From NCBI GenBank assembly GCA_021817565.1, contig JAKAUP010000004.1, forward strand, positions 1 to 64,000: a DNA stretch of 64,000 bases, written 5' to 3'. Position 1 is the stretch's first letter, and each line of letters starts with the position of its first letter. The stretch comes from Microcaldota archaeon (GTDB taxonomy: Archaea; Micrarchaeota; Micrarchaeia; Micrarchaeales; Micrarchaeaceae). The position numbers and the translations under genes were made by a program. The notes beneath the pieces were generated by a model that searched no databases, had not been told where the DNA came from, and worked only from the letters and a program-made list of their open reading frames with translations. Shown here piece by piece: positions 1-7,422 of the stretch.

Positions 1-2
1 GA

Positions 3-188
3 TCTAAAATAAGGTATCCTATGGTCCTTTTCGCCAGGGCGTTTTTTGTACTTGATGACCCAGAACATACGAAAAAATCTACCACAATTAACAAGAGAAG
101 AGGCGTGTTAAACAATCTCTGTCTCACGGCCAGAGCCATTCCTGACGGCCGCTCTAAATACATGATTTGGAAGGAACATCATTCCTGA
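3..188 (+). CDS. Possible 3' end of a gene entering from the left
   Basis: One frame stays open from the first bases of the window to a TGA at 186-188, giving about 61 residues with no recognisable family. The window edge hides any true start; the only internal ATG is at 21. The codons look no different from those of nearby genes, and the frame ends 33 bases before the TATA box of the next gene. It could equally be chance open reading in non-coding DNA, so confidence is low. Two near-identical 15-base direct repeats fall in its last third. Confidence 0.25.
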   Translation, partial: SKIRYPMVLFARAFFVLDDPEHTKKSTTINKRRGVLNNLCLTARAIPDGRSKYMIWKEHHS

Positions 189-194
189 AGGCCG
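137..194. repeat. Pair of 15-bp direct repeats
   Basis: CATTCCTGACGGCCG at 137-151 recurs as CATTCCTGAAGGCCG at 180-194, with one mismatch and a 43-base period. The pair lies just upstream of the promoter of the gene at 251. Its function is unknown; it could be a regulator site or a small duplication. Confidence 0.45.
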
Positions 195-218
195 TCCGAT
201 AAGTTTCATCTTAACAAC

Positions 219-230
219 CATTAAATATCT
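219..230 (+). promoter_or_regulatory. TATA box of the gene at 251
   Basis: An archaeal TATA-like element, CATTAAATATCT, is centred near 225, 26 bases before the ATG at 251. With the usual TATA-to-start distance, transcription would begin at the ATG itself, so the mRNA is probably leaderless. Confidence 0.5.
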
Positions 231-250
231 GGAAAGCAGTAATAATACAA

Positions 251-1225
251 ATGGAGAAATTGCACGCCACAAAAATTAGGAAGGTTGCAGCCGCAGCAGT
301 GCTTTCTGCAGGAATCGCAATCAATCCTAATGTTGCCCATAACTCTTCTAAACCCCTTTTGCGTACAGATATTGCAGAGAGCATATCAAAACCTACTTTC
401 TCTTGCGTACTCCCTAAAGGGCAGGGATATATTTATTATAATAAAAAATTACCAAATCAGACAGAAGGTTTGGTCGGCTTCTTTAGGACAAATGGTTTTA
501 AGTCTTCCACATATCGCACAGAACAGACCGGAAACATGGAACCTCTAAAAAAGATAATAAAGGCTGCCGGTGTAAGCGCAGCATCAGTGCAATTGAATGT
601 TCCGATAGAAGCAAGAAAAACAAACGGTCGTATAGAAGATTTTTGGTTGCAGAACGCCCCAATAATTTTAGAAAAATTAAATGAATTTGCAGTGGTGCCG
701 CATTCACAAATATACAGGCTTTTTGGGAACGATGAGGTAAGATCTTTCAATAAAGGGGAAATAAGGGGCAATGGTTCAGTGGTGGCGCCCCATACTAATG
801 GAAACCCTAATACATACCAATACTCAAACAAAGCTTATATATTTTCTAATCGTAAACTTTCATTATTTCTTACGATTAGTGAGAAGATAACGTACCAAAA
901 CTTATATGTCACATTTGAAGTAAATAACAAAACCTTTGACAAGGTAGAAATACGCGGTCCATTCGCGTCTTCAGTTCTGACTTCAAGTAAAAACGTTCCA
1001 GTTCAGTTTGGGTTGGAAGGGATTGGTAATGGAGCCGCAGACGTTTTTGATAAATTAAGCCCAACCATATTTGCGGTTTTTGATATAGGATCTCACGGCA
1101 AACCGTATCCAATAAGGATGTCATTAAAAGGAAACAATGTAAGTGCAGAAGAATCTAACCTCATATACAAGAGAGGAGGGAACGGGATGTTTGCAATAGC
1201 AGAGATCCAACCATGCAAACCATAA
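251..1225 (+). CDS. Secreted or membrane-anchored orphan protein
   Basis: This 324-residue protein has a basic start (KIRK, about residues 8-11) followed by an Ala-rich hydrophobic segment (about 12-26), which looks like a signal peptide or signal anchor. The rest is a polar, beta-rich region rich in Asn, Ser and Lys, with two cysteines far apart (about 52 and 322) that could form a disulfide. I recognise no family. The ATG at 251 fits a TATA box 26 bases upstream. Its codons are visibly more AT-rich than those of the housekeeping genes further right, and it stands alone beside a gene-free AT-rich stretch, so a recently acquired or fast-evolving surface protein is plausible. Confidence 0.8.
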   Translation: MEKLHATKIRKVAAAAVLSAGIAINPNVAHNSSKPLLRTDIAESISKPTFSCVLPKGQGYIYYNKKLPNQTEGLVGFFRTNGFKSSTYRTEQTGNMEPLKKIIKAAGVSAASVQLNVPIEARKTNGRIEDFWLQNAPIILEKLNEFAVVPHSQIYRLFGNDEVRSFNKGEIRGNGSVVAPHTNGNPNTYQYSNKAYIFSNRKLSLFLTISEKITYQNLYVTFEVNNKTFDKVEIRGPFASSVLTSSKNVPVQFGLEGIGNGAADVFDKLSPTIFAVFDIGSHGKPYPIRMSLKGNNVSAEESNLIYKRGGNGMFAIAEIQPCKP

Positions 1226-1266
1226 TACTAATATTATATTAGTTATTCTAAATAATATTTAGTATT
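1224..1266 (+). terminator. AT-rich inverted repeat after the gene at 251
   Basis: AATACTAA-TATTAT just after the stop codon at 1225 can pair, with one gap, with ATAATATTTAGTATT at 1252-1266. An AT stem right after a stop may act as a 3' end signal, but the stem is weak and the region is AT-rich enough for a chance match. Confidence 0.25.
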
Positions 1267-1793
1267 CTTCTTATTTGCATTTTATTGCGTTGTATGGGCA
1301 GTTATGTATTCCGTGTGTATTTATCCTGTCGGCCTTCAAAAATCGCATAAAAACATGCAAATTATAGAGATTTTTTATCTCAAAAAAGCATTAAAGCAAA
1401 CGCTTTGTGTATTTAGGATTGGTTTTGCTATATTCCATATTTTTGGTTTACATACTAAAATGTTCCATAAAAACGGTATAAAAATGGCTCTCTGAGAAAA
1501 AGATCTTCTTTTCAGGTCTACTTTTTAAATAATATTGGTGGCTTAACCAAAAGGCCTATTTTTCCATAATTTTAAAATTAATCACTTTCTGGATCATGTT
1601 TTCCTTTTCAAATAAATGGAACCAATAGATTTCTAAGCTATAATAAACAGATTTTCAAATATATGGATAATTTTATATTCAAAAAGTATCAAATATAACA
1701 AAACTAATATAGAATTAGAATTTCTAATTAGATATTAGAAATAGTCTGACATATAACTAAAGAGATAAATTAATCCAATAAGCTTAAAATTAG
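1226..1793. other. AT-rich intergenic region, no gene seen
   Basis: About 570 bases without a convincing gene. The sequence is much richer in A and T than the rest of the window and contains only short chance frames, the longest being 63 codons of low-complexity composition at 1304-1495. It holds a short palindrome at 1713-1729 and several ATTAGAA words nearby. I found no tRNA, no CRISPR repeat and no origin-recognition-box-like element. Confidence 0.6.
1713..1729. repeat. 17-bp palindrome in AT-rich region
   Basis: AATTAGAA-T-TTCTAATT is a perfect inverted repeat around a single central T, and a third ATTAGAA copy follows at about 1734. It could be a regulator site, but no promoter or gene lies immediately beside it, and such palindromes are common in AT-rich DNA. 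Confidence 0.35.
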
Positions 1794-2042
1794 TTATTCA
1801 GGATGACCTGCTAATTTCCTCAATAACCTATTCCTCTCATTTTCCCTATCCCTAATTTTCTTTAGTTCCTCTATAGCATCTTTCTGTTGTTTGGGATTGC
1901 CTAATCTAAGAAGGGATTCTAATTTTTGAAATTTGTTATCTTCAACTTCTTCGTGCCATTTACGTTCATGATGTTTTCCCATTGCAGCTGAAAGATTATT
2001 TGGAATTATATTATTATCTTTAGTTATCATAAATATCAACAT
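1794..2042 (-). CDS. Small charged helical protein, unknown
   Basis: An 82-residue, highly charged protein, probably almost all alpha-helix after residue 20 (runs of Glu, Lys and Arg with heptad-like Leu spacing, such as ESLLRLGNPKQQKDAIEEL). No family recognised. A TATA-like CTTTAAATATC lies about 25 bases upstream of the first ATG at 2042, which supports a leaderless start there; the next in-frame Met is residue 5. It has its own promoter and is not obviously in an operon. It could be a nucleic-acid-associated or regulatory coiled-coil protein, but nothing in the sequence decides this. Confidence 0.55.
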   Translation of the reverse strand: MLIFMITKDNNIIPNNLSAAMGKHHERKWHEEVEDNKFQKLESLLRLGNPKQQKDAIEELKKIRDRENERNRLLRKLAGHPE

Positions 2043-2190
2043 TATATTTGTCTTTTATGATATTTAAAGGTTATTATGAAGTTTACGATTGCTTCAGCAA
2101 GTCTGGATAAAATCAGTTCTGTCCTAACAAAGAAGCTGTAGATCGCTTTCCAGTTTTTCTGTATTCAAAGAGGCTTACTCTAACTACTCT

Positions 2191-2913
2191 TCATTTGTCA
2201 AGAAAGCGTCCGCCTCCGTCAACAGGGATTACTGCCCCATCTACCCAATCCGAATCATCTGAACATAACCATCTTACAACAGCGGCCACGTCTTCCGGCG
2301 GACACTCCTTTGCCCCAAGCTTTCTCTCCTTTTTCCACTCCCTCCCTGGCTTAAAATCATGCTTCATTGAGAGCGGTGCTACTGCATTCACCCTTATTCC
2401 CAGTTTAACCAACTCTGATGCAAGCCCCTCTGCCAGGCGTGCAACAGCCGCCTTTGTGCTTGCATATGCAACCGAACCTTTTGATTCCTTCCATCTGCTA
2501 AGAACAGATGAGACAAGCACCACAGAAGAGCCAGACCGCATAAGATGCATCGTCGATCCAACAAGAAGCAATGGGGATTTGAAGTTCACAGAAAATAGGT
2601 AAGTGATCTCCTTATCAGAAATCTTATTGATATCAGTCGGCATATAATCACCTGCAGTTATTACCAGAGCGTCGATGTGCTTAAGGCATTCTGCAGCCTT
2701 TTTGGCAATAAGTATAGAGCCTTCTTCTAAAGAAGCATCCGCTACGACCGTATAAATCTTCCCGTACCGGTTCAGGCTACCCTTTATTATTTCCAGATGT
2801 CTCTTATTCCTTGATGATATGAGTACCTCATACCCGTCTGATAGCAGGAAGTAAGCAACAGCCGAACCCAAGCCGGGTCCTACACCTACCACCAATGCCC
2901 TCTTTGCCACCAT
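2191..2913 (-). CDS. Short-chain dehydrogenase/reductase
   Basis: A classical SDR of 240 residues, about the usual length. The N-terminal Rossmann motif GVGPGLG (about residues 11-17) binds NAD(P). The catalytic Ser is in LVSSVLS, and the YxxxK pair appears as YASTK (about 149-153). The segment VNAVAP and a C-terminal VIPVDGGG end are typical of SDRs of the 3-ketoacyl-ACP-reductase/glucose-dehydrogenase group. Substrate cannot be assigned. The Rossmann glycine pattern GVGPGLG differs slightly from the usual TGxxxGxG. The gene stands alone, divergent from the orphan gene at 3001. No fatty-acid synthesis genes lie nearby, so a sugar or small-alcohol substrate is as likely as an acyl chain. Confidence 0.9.
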   Translation of the reverse strand: MVAKRALVVGVGPGLGSAVAYFLLSDGYEVLISSRNKRHLEIIKGSLNRYGKIYTVVADASLEEGSILIAKKAAECLKHIDALVITAGDYMPTDINKISDKEITYLFSVNFKSPLLLVGSTMHLMRSGSSVVLVSSVLSRWKESKGSVAYASTKAAVARLAEGLASELVKLGIRVNAVAPLSMKHDFKPGREWKKERKLGAKECPPEDVAAVVRWLCSDDSDWVDGAVIPVDGGGRFLDK

Positions 2914-3000
2914 AAAGAATAATCAAACAAAGGTTTTATCTAATTTACTTTTTTGACTTTTGTGAATATATTTAAATATGATAAAAAAGAAAGATAACTG

Positions 3001-3705
3001 GTGTTTTTTTTGTGCAGGATGGTTGCAATAAGGACCAGGGACCCTGAATGCATAAAAAGAATGTGGGCTGCGCTGGGCAAGACGGCTGAGTGCGATAAAA
3101 TATATGCCCGTGTAGGGGAAGATACCCCCACACACAAAGACGGCCACAGCATCGTCGTTTGGCAGAGAAGCATGGATATGCCAATGATCTACAGTAGCAG
3201 AAAGCCAATATGGGAAACAAACTTCGTGTTTCCGAACCTTAGGTCTGATGAAGGGGAGATATTCGCTCTTATGCATGTGCGCCAGGATTGGTTCAACGCA
3301 GCTCTAGGCAAGATAAACCTCCCACTCCACTTTGCGATACCAAAATTTACAGTAAAAGCAGGCGAGCTTAATACGTCGCTTATACACAAATATGCAATCA
3401 CAAATGGTGCGGTCTTTACCGGACAGGAAGGGAGTTTGAAGCTTGATATGGGTTATAACTGCATGGTCCTACAGATAGACCGAGAAAAGCAGGAAGCCAA
3501 AATAGATTATCTTAGCACAAACATAATATTCAGAAAAGGCAAGACACGAGAACAGTACAGAGCAAAGCTCTTATATTATAAACTTTATAGGGCAGAAGAG
3601 GAAGACGGAAGCGTCATTGTTGGTTCATCGTCAGTTATGGAAAATGCAGATATAACAAAAGGGAGAAGGCGGGAAGTGGAGCTGCTTAGACGCTTGAGGC
3701 TTTGA
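3001..3705 (+). CDS. Conserved-looking protein of unknown function
   Basis: A protein of 228 to 234 residues, soluble, with mixed alpha/beta composition and no membrane segment or recognised motif. A TATA-like stretch (ATATTTAAATATG, about 2966-2978) is about 28 bases before a GTG at 3001, while an in-frame ATG at 3019 begins MVAIRTRDPE. Either start is possible; the ATG gives the more normal N-terminus. The C-terminus is strongly basic (KGRRREVELLRRLRL), which could bind nucleic acid. It ends 5 bases before the secreted orphan at 3710 and is probably co-transcribed with it. Confidence 0.7.
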   Translation: MFFLCRMVAIRTRDPECIKRMWAALGKTAECDKIYARVGEDTPTHKDGHSIVVWQRSMDMPMIYSSRKPIWETNFVFPNLRSDEGEIFALMHVRQDWFNAALGKINLPLHFAIPKFTVKAGELNTSLIHKYAITNGAVFTGQEGSLKLDMGYNCMVLQIDREKQEAKIDYLSTNIIFRKGKTREQYRAKLLYYKLYRAEEEDGSVIVGSSSVMENADITKGRRREVELLRRLRL

Positions 3706-3709
3706 TTTC

Positions 3710-4240
3710 ATGGTTCACACAAATGCAGGGAAGAGGGCGTGGACTGATACAAAGAATCTGCTTAGGCATGGCAGTAGTCTGGCAACTGTCGCCGCGCTTG
3801 CGCTTGCTACTGCATCTATGATTACCCCATCCGCCGCTGCACACCAGAAAAACAGCGACATGGATCCCATTTCCATTAAATATAAGCCTACGATCGATTT
3901 TAACCGCAAGGACCGCATCAACTTGAAATATGCAAAACATAAAATAGGGCACAAATTATTATACAAGAATTATATTACAGACGTACCGCAGCAGAACGCC
4001 ATCAGCGGATTCGTTACCACTCCACCAAACAACGTCTGCTTAAAAAGCGAGGTGGTGTATAGCTACCAGTGCACATACCAGTTCGACATAAACATAGTTG
4101 CCGGAATCAACGCAAGAGTTTCGGATAATACCTATGTTTTCGTGGAATTCATGCAGATAAAAACCGGTTTGCCCTTTATAGTAAAGAACGGGCAGGACGA
4201 TGTATATAACCTTCTTGTAGGGGCCCAGATAAAGTTCTGA
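3710..4240 (+). CDS. Secreted orphan protein
   Basis: A 176-residue protein with a basic N-terminus, an Ala-rich hydrophobic stretch (about residues 21-42) and a plausible signal-peptidase site after SAAA. The mature part is beta-rich, with a pair of cysteines (in NVCLKSE and SYQCTYQ) that may form a disulfide, and ends in alternating hydrophobic strands (YVFVEFMQIK, YNLLVGAQIKF). No family recognised. It follows the gene at 3001 after 4 bases, so the two are likely one transcript. The signal peptide resembles those of other orphan secreted proteins in this window. Confidence 0.75.
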   Translation: MVHTNAGKRAWTDTKNLLRHGSSLATVAALALATASMITPSAAAHQKNSDMDPISIKYKPTIDFNRKDRINLKYAKHKIGHKLLYKNYITDVPQQNAISGFVTTPPNNVCLKSEVVYSYQCTYQFDINIVAGINARVSDNTYVFVEFMQIKTGLPFIVKNGQDDVYNLLVGAQIKF

Positions 4241-4342
4241 TTTGATAATAGATATGTGCGTAACGCTGTCTAAACCCATACGTGTATTGCATTATGGCCC
4301 AATACCAACGCTCACAGCTAAGCGCCTGCACTTTGTTCCATT

Positions 4343-4687
4343 TTACTTCATTTCCAGTATATTTTCTATATAATCAATGTCCCTTGCCATGCTAAGCGCA
4401 TCGTTGGTAATTTTTCTTAGTCTTATTACCTGCCCTAATATCTTTGTAGGGTTTTCCTCACCCGAAGCATTCCTTATTATAATCTTATCCTTTCTCTTGG
4501 TAATCTTGACGTCGAGCCCCTCAAGACCTAGTTCCCTGGAGACCTCACTCCCTACCGTCCTGAGCAAGGTTCTATAATTCACGTCATTCGGCACTGGTAT
4601 TCTTACGAAGGCAGCCAATGAACCATCATTAAATTTTGCCAAAAGCTCTTCTCTCTCTTCGTTCTTTGCGATATAATACATCTGCAT
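4343..4687 (-). CDS. Small soluble protein of unknown function
   Basis: A 114-residue protein with an alpha/beta pattern: an N-terminal strand (MYYIAKNEE), a central segment with alternating strand character (LDVKITKRKDKIIIRNA) and a C-terminal helix. No family recognised. GGTG lies 8 bases before the ATG at 4687, which favours this start over the in-frame Met at residue 3. A TATA-like AAATATC lies further upstream. It is the last gene of the leftward run from 6299, separated by 53 bases and probably with its own promoter. Confidence 0.65.
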   Translation of the reverse strand: MQMYYIAKNEEREELLAKFNDGSLAAFVRIPVPNDVNYRTLLRTVGSEVSRELGLEGLDVKITKRKDKIIIRNASGEENPTKILGQVIRLRKITNDALSMARDIDYIENILEMK

Positions 4688-4740
4688 AATAACACCTATG
4701 CAGAAAAGTTTCGCCTAATGATATTTAAGCTTATCTGGGC

Positions 4741-5217
4741 TTAGTGCACAGCGCTTCCTTCTGCGAGTTCCCGGTCCGGGGATAAAAGAGCTACAACGTC
4801 TCCGTTTTCCGCAGCCAAGAGCATTCCATTCGATTCGACCCCAGCGATGTTTCTGGGTTTGAGGTTTGCGACAATAACAATCTCCCTTCCAACCAGTTCC
4901 TCCTTTGTGTAGTAGTCGCCTATGCCAGCCACTATGTTCCGCTCTCCTAGCTCGCCTACATCTAGTCTCAAACGATACATGTGTTTCCGTGCGCCTTTGT
5001 GTTCTGCAACATCAAGTATTCTCGCTACTCTAAGGTCGACCTTTTTAAACGTCTCAAAATTCAGGTATCCATCCTCATCTGCACGCTCATTTTTTGTTTC
5101 TCCATCACTATCGTTTGTCCCATCAGCCCTATTTCCATATGTGAGCCTCCTGTCTCGCTGTATGCGCTCAGATTCCTCAGAGTCCATCTGCTCTATTAAC
5201 TCATCAATGTTCTCCAA
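4741..5217 (-). CDS. tRNA-binding domain protein (EMAP II/Trbp111-like)
   Basis: 158 residues. Residues about 55-155 match the OB-fold tRNA-binding domain found in EMAP II, Trbp111, CsaA and the C-terminus or separate beta subunit of methionyl-tRNA synthetase: FKKVDLRVARILDVAEH, then LRLDVGE, IVAGIGDYY and VANLKPRNIAGVESNGMLLAA. Such domains bind the outside of the tRNA elbow and help aminoacylation, usually in trans with MetRS. Residues 1-50 are acidic and low-complexity (many Glu and Asp), probably a flexible arm. It follows two secreted orphans in the same direction with a 20-base gap. Whether it partners MetRS cannot be seen here. Confidence 0.88.
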   Translation of the reverse strand: MENIDELIEQMDSEESERIQRDRRLTYGNRADGTNDSDGETKNERADEDGYLNFETFKKVDLRVARILDVAEHKGARKHMYRLRLDVGELGERNIVAGIGDYYTKEELVGREIVIVANLKPRNIAGVESNGMLLAAENGDVVALLSPDRELAEGSAVH

Positions 5218-5237
5218 ATTACCATCTAATTTACTTC

Positions 5238-5789
5238 TTACTCTCTGATAGGTATTACTCTTCCGATGCTATTCTTGTAAAGCTCTAGCTTAGCCTGCTC
5301 TTTCGCCCTTATTTCGTTTTTCCCATCTTGCAACACGCTGTATTCATTTCCGTTTTTGGCAAAGAACTCGATAAACTGTCCGCTTTTCGATCCTCTCTGT
5401 TCCAGAAGATTATCATAAGAACTGGGCAGTTCTAGTTTTGGGCCGTTATAATTATTGGTTACGATCTGGAATATAGTAGTTAGAAACGGGTAAGGTTTTA
5501 GCCTTGGCTTCGATCCCTCGTAATTCAGCGTGAAATAATAGTTAGTTGTTTGTATTGCCCCTCCGACCCCATTCTTTACTACATCCCTCGGAACGCGCTG
5601 TGCATATACATTTTCTACAGTGCCATTTAACGCTTCTACTGGTTTTATGCTATATACCGTGGAGCATGCTGCCAATGAACCTACAAATAAGCCTACTGTC
5701 GCGATTCCACCAACTACCCTTCTGCCATTTCCCTCAGTTCTGAGTTTTCCTTCTATAACAGCTAAGCCTAATTTTTTCTCTGCTTCCAT
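5238..5789 (-). CDS. Putative lipoprotein or membrane-anchored orphan
   Basis: 183 residues. A 25-residue basic N-terminus (ending NGRR) is followed by a hydrophobic stretch and LAAC at residues 39-42, which fits a lipobox, so Cys42 may be lipid-modified after cleavage. The exported part is polar with no recognised domain. It lies between another signal-anchored orphan (10 bases upstream) and the tRNA-binding protein (20 bases downstream), probably one operon of three. A plain signal anchor is the alternative to lipoprotein processing. The n-region of more than 20 residues is long for a lipoprotein signal. Confidence 0.7.
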   Translation of the reverse strand: MEAEKKLGLAVIEGKLRTEGNGRRVVGGIATVGLFVGSLAACSTVYSIKPVEALNGTVENVYAQRVPRDVVKNGVGGAIQTTNYYFTLNYEGSKPRLKPYPFLTTIFQIVTNNYNGPKLELPSSYDNLLEQRGSKSGQFIEFFAKNGNEYSVLQDGKNEIRAKEQAKLELYKNSIGRVIPIRE

Positions 5790-5798
5790 ATAATTACC

Positions 5799-6299
5799 CT
5801 ATTTGTGCTCCAATCTGGCTTCTACTCCGTATGATTTCTTACTTCCGACTAGAAGCACTGCTTTTTGACCGGGAAGAAACCTTGCCTTGCCCACCTGCTC
5901 AACAACAAACTCCTTATTTCCAGCCTTTACCTTAATTCTCTCTCCAGGTACAGATCCTGCGATATGATTAACCACAAATGTCCTGCTCTGCCCCAATGTG
6001 CCAGCAAAGACTTCCATGTATCCTCCAAACTCGTCATTCAATGCAGTGCTGTAGACACTCTGCACACCAGGACCGCTTGGCACAATCGCGCCTCTCAGCA
6101 TATTTTTTGATATGTCCCTTTCCACGTATGTACTTCGCGAGTTCACTACATTAACATCAAGTTTGTGAATCTGTGCTGCAGCAGCATTATATCCAACAGC
6201 CCCGATAGCGGCGAACCCTCCAATCAAAGCCAATCTGAGCAATCCGCTGACCTTCTTCTCATCCTTCCTTTCCCTATTTCTCCCCATTTCCGCATCCAT
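5799..6299 (-). CDS. Signal-anchored orphan protein
   Basis: 166 residues. The first 17 residues are highly charged (RNRERKDEKK), followed by an Ala/Gly-rich membrane segment (about 19-42). The outer part is beta-rich and ends in a small domain (about 118-166) with short alternating strands (RIKVKAGNKEFVVEQV, KAVLLVGSKK) that looks OB- or barrel-like. No family recognised. It is the first gene of the operon with the genes at 5238 and 4741, and is divergent from hemE at 6391. Topology is predicted as N-terminus in the cytoplasm and C-terminus outside. Confidence 0.7.
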   Translation of the reverse strand: MDAEMGRNRERKDEKKVSGLLRLALIGGFAAIGAVGYNAAAAQIHKLDVNVVNSRSTYVERDISKNMLRGAIVPSGPGVQSVYSTALNDEFGGYMEVFAGTLGQSRTFVVNHIAGSVPGERIKVKAGNKEFVVEQVGKARFLPGQKAVLLVGSKKSYGVEARLEHK

Positions 6300-6390
6300 T
6301 TACTTACCGTATTAACACTCACAGCAAAAAGATTTAAACCTATCCAAATCTTTCTATTACCCTTATTAATTTTTCAGCGCAATTATACTT

Positions 6391-7422
6391 ATGGATCAAG
6401 AAAGCCTAATGCACAGGGCATGTTTTTTGAAAGAGGTTCCCAGGCATCCTGTCTGGTTTATGGGCCAAGCGGGAAGACACCTCAAAAATTATTCTTCGAT
6501 TCGGAACGGCAGAAGCATTATAGAACTCCAGACTGATTATCTGAGTTCTGCGCGCATCTCCACGGAGGCGGTTCTAGAAACTGGTTCAGACGCAGCAGTT
6601 ATATACGCAGATATAACAATTCCGATAATACGTTCCGGCTTCCCCCTACACATAGACGAACAAATCGGTCCGATATCAGACCGCGTGGTTTCGTCACACG
6701 AAGACATTTCCGAACTCAAGCATTTTGACCCTGCAAAAGATACGGACTTTATAATTAAGGAAATAAAGGCGATAAAGGAAGCTATGCCGGATGTACCAGT
6801 AATAGGTTTTGCCGGAGGCCCATTCACAACCTTATCATACCTTCTGGAAGGTAAGCCCTCTCGTTCCTTCGATAAATCCATAGCTATTATGGATTCATCA
6901 AAGCGCGATTTTAAAAGTATGATGGAAATTGTTGCCGATCTCACTATAAAATATCTGAAAGCACAAATATCTGCCGGTGCCGAAGTCATACAGCTTTTCG
7001 ACAGCTGGTCCGGCCTTCTAGGCCATACCATGTATCACGAACACATAAAGAAACATGTTCAAAATATTTTCAGTTCAATCCCATCAAGCATCCCAAAGAT
7101 ATATTTCTCTGTAAACAGCCGGGAATGTATAAGCGAGTTTACTGATATAGGGTGCAATGCGCTAAGTATAGATTCGAGCCTATCTACAAAGGAGGCAGAA
7201 AGTCTAACATCCCACAAGTTCTGCATACAGGGAAACCTAGCCCCAAAACTCCTTTTCGATGGAGGTAGCGCGATGGAGCGTGCCTCACTGGAGATACTTA
7301 GAGATATGGAATCATCCAACGCCTTTATCTTTAACCTTGCGGGTAGGGTGCTTCCGGATACAAAGCCATCAAACATGCTTGAGGTATCCACGCTTGTTAA
7401 GCGAACTAAACGTCATTTCTGA
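6391..7422 (+). CDS. hemE: Uroporphyrinogen decarboxylase homologue with altered active site
   Basis: 343 residues, normal length for UROD, which converts uroporphyrinogen III to coproporphyrinogen III. Family landmarks in order: PVWFMGQAGRH (20-30; family consensus MRQAGRY), YADITIP (72-78) with the catalytic Asp at 74, GGPFTTLSYLLEG (142-154) with the conserved Tyr at 150, and QLFDSWSG (201-208). Two residues held to be important in UROD are changed: the first Arg of the MRQAGR motif is Gly25, and the C-terminal NLGHG is NLAGR (315-319), which removes the conserved His. The second Arg (29), Asp74 and Tyr150 remain. The gene converges on the ferrochelatase gene with a 17-base 3' overlap. It may be a divergent UROD or may act on another tetrapyrrole. 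Confidence 0.85.
   Translation: MDQESLMHRACFLKEVPRHPVWFMGQAGRHLKNYSSIRNGRSIIELQTDYLSSARISTEAVLETGSDAAVIYADITIPIIRSGFPLHIDEQIGPISDRVVSSHEDISELKHFDPAKDTDFIIKEIKAIKEAMPDVPVIGFAGGPFTTLSYLLEGKPSRSFDKSIAIMDSSKRDFKSMMEIVADLTIKYLKAQISAGAEVIQLFDSWSGLLGHTMYHEHIKKHVQNIFSSIPSSIPKIYFSVNSRECISEFTDIGCNALSIDSSLSTKEAESLTSHKFCIQGNLAPKLLFDGGSAMERASLEILRDMESSNAFIFNLAGRVLPDTKPSNMLEVSTLVKRTKRHF

Noticed and set aside
40-190. Possible C/D box RNA in the left flank
   Set aside because: A TGATGA-like box and CTGA words are present, but spacing, terminal stem and a guide match cannot be shown.
1304-1495. 63-codon frame in the AT-rich gap
   Set aside because: Low-complexity composition, no ribosome-binding site or TATA at the right distance, and no family; typical chance frame in AT-rich DNA.
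1713-1740. CRISPR-like repetition of ATTAGAA
   Set aside because: Only three short copies at irregular spacing, with no spacers or cas genes.
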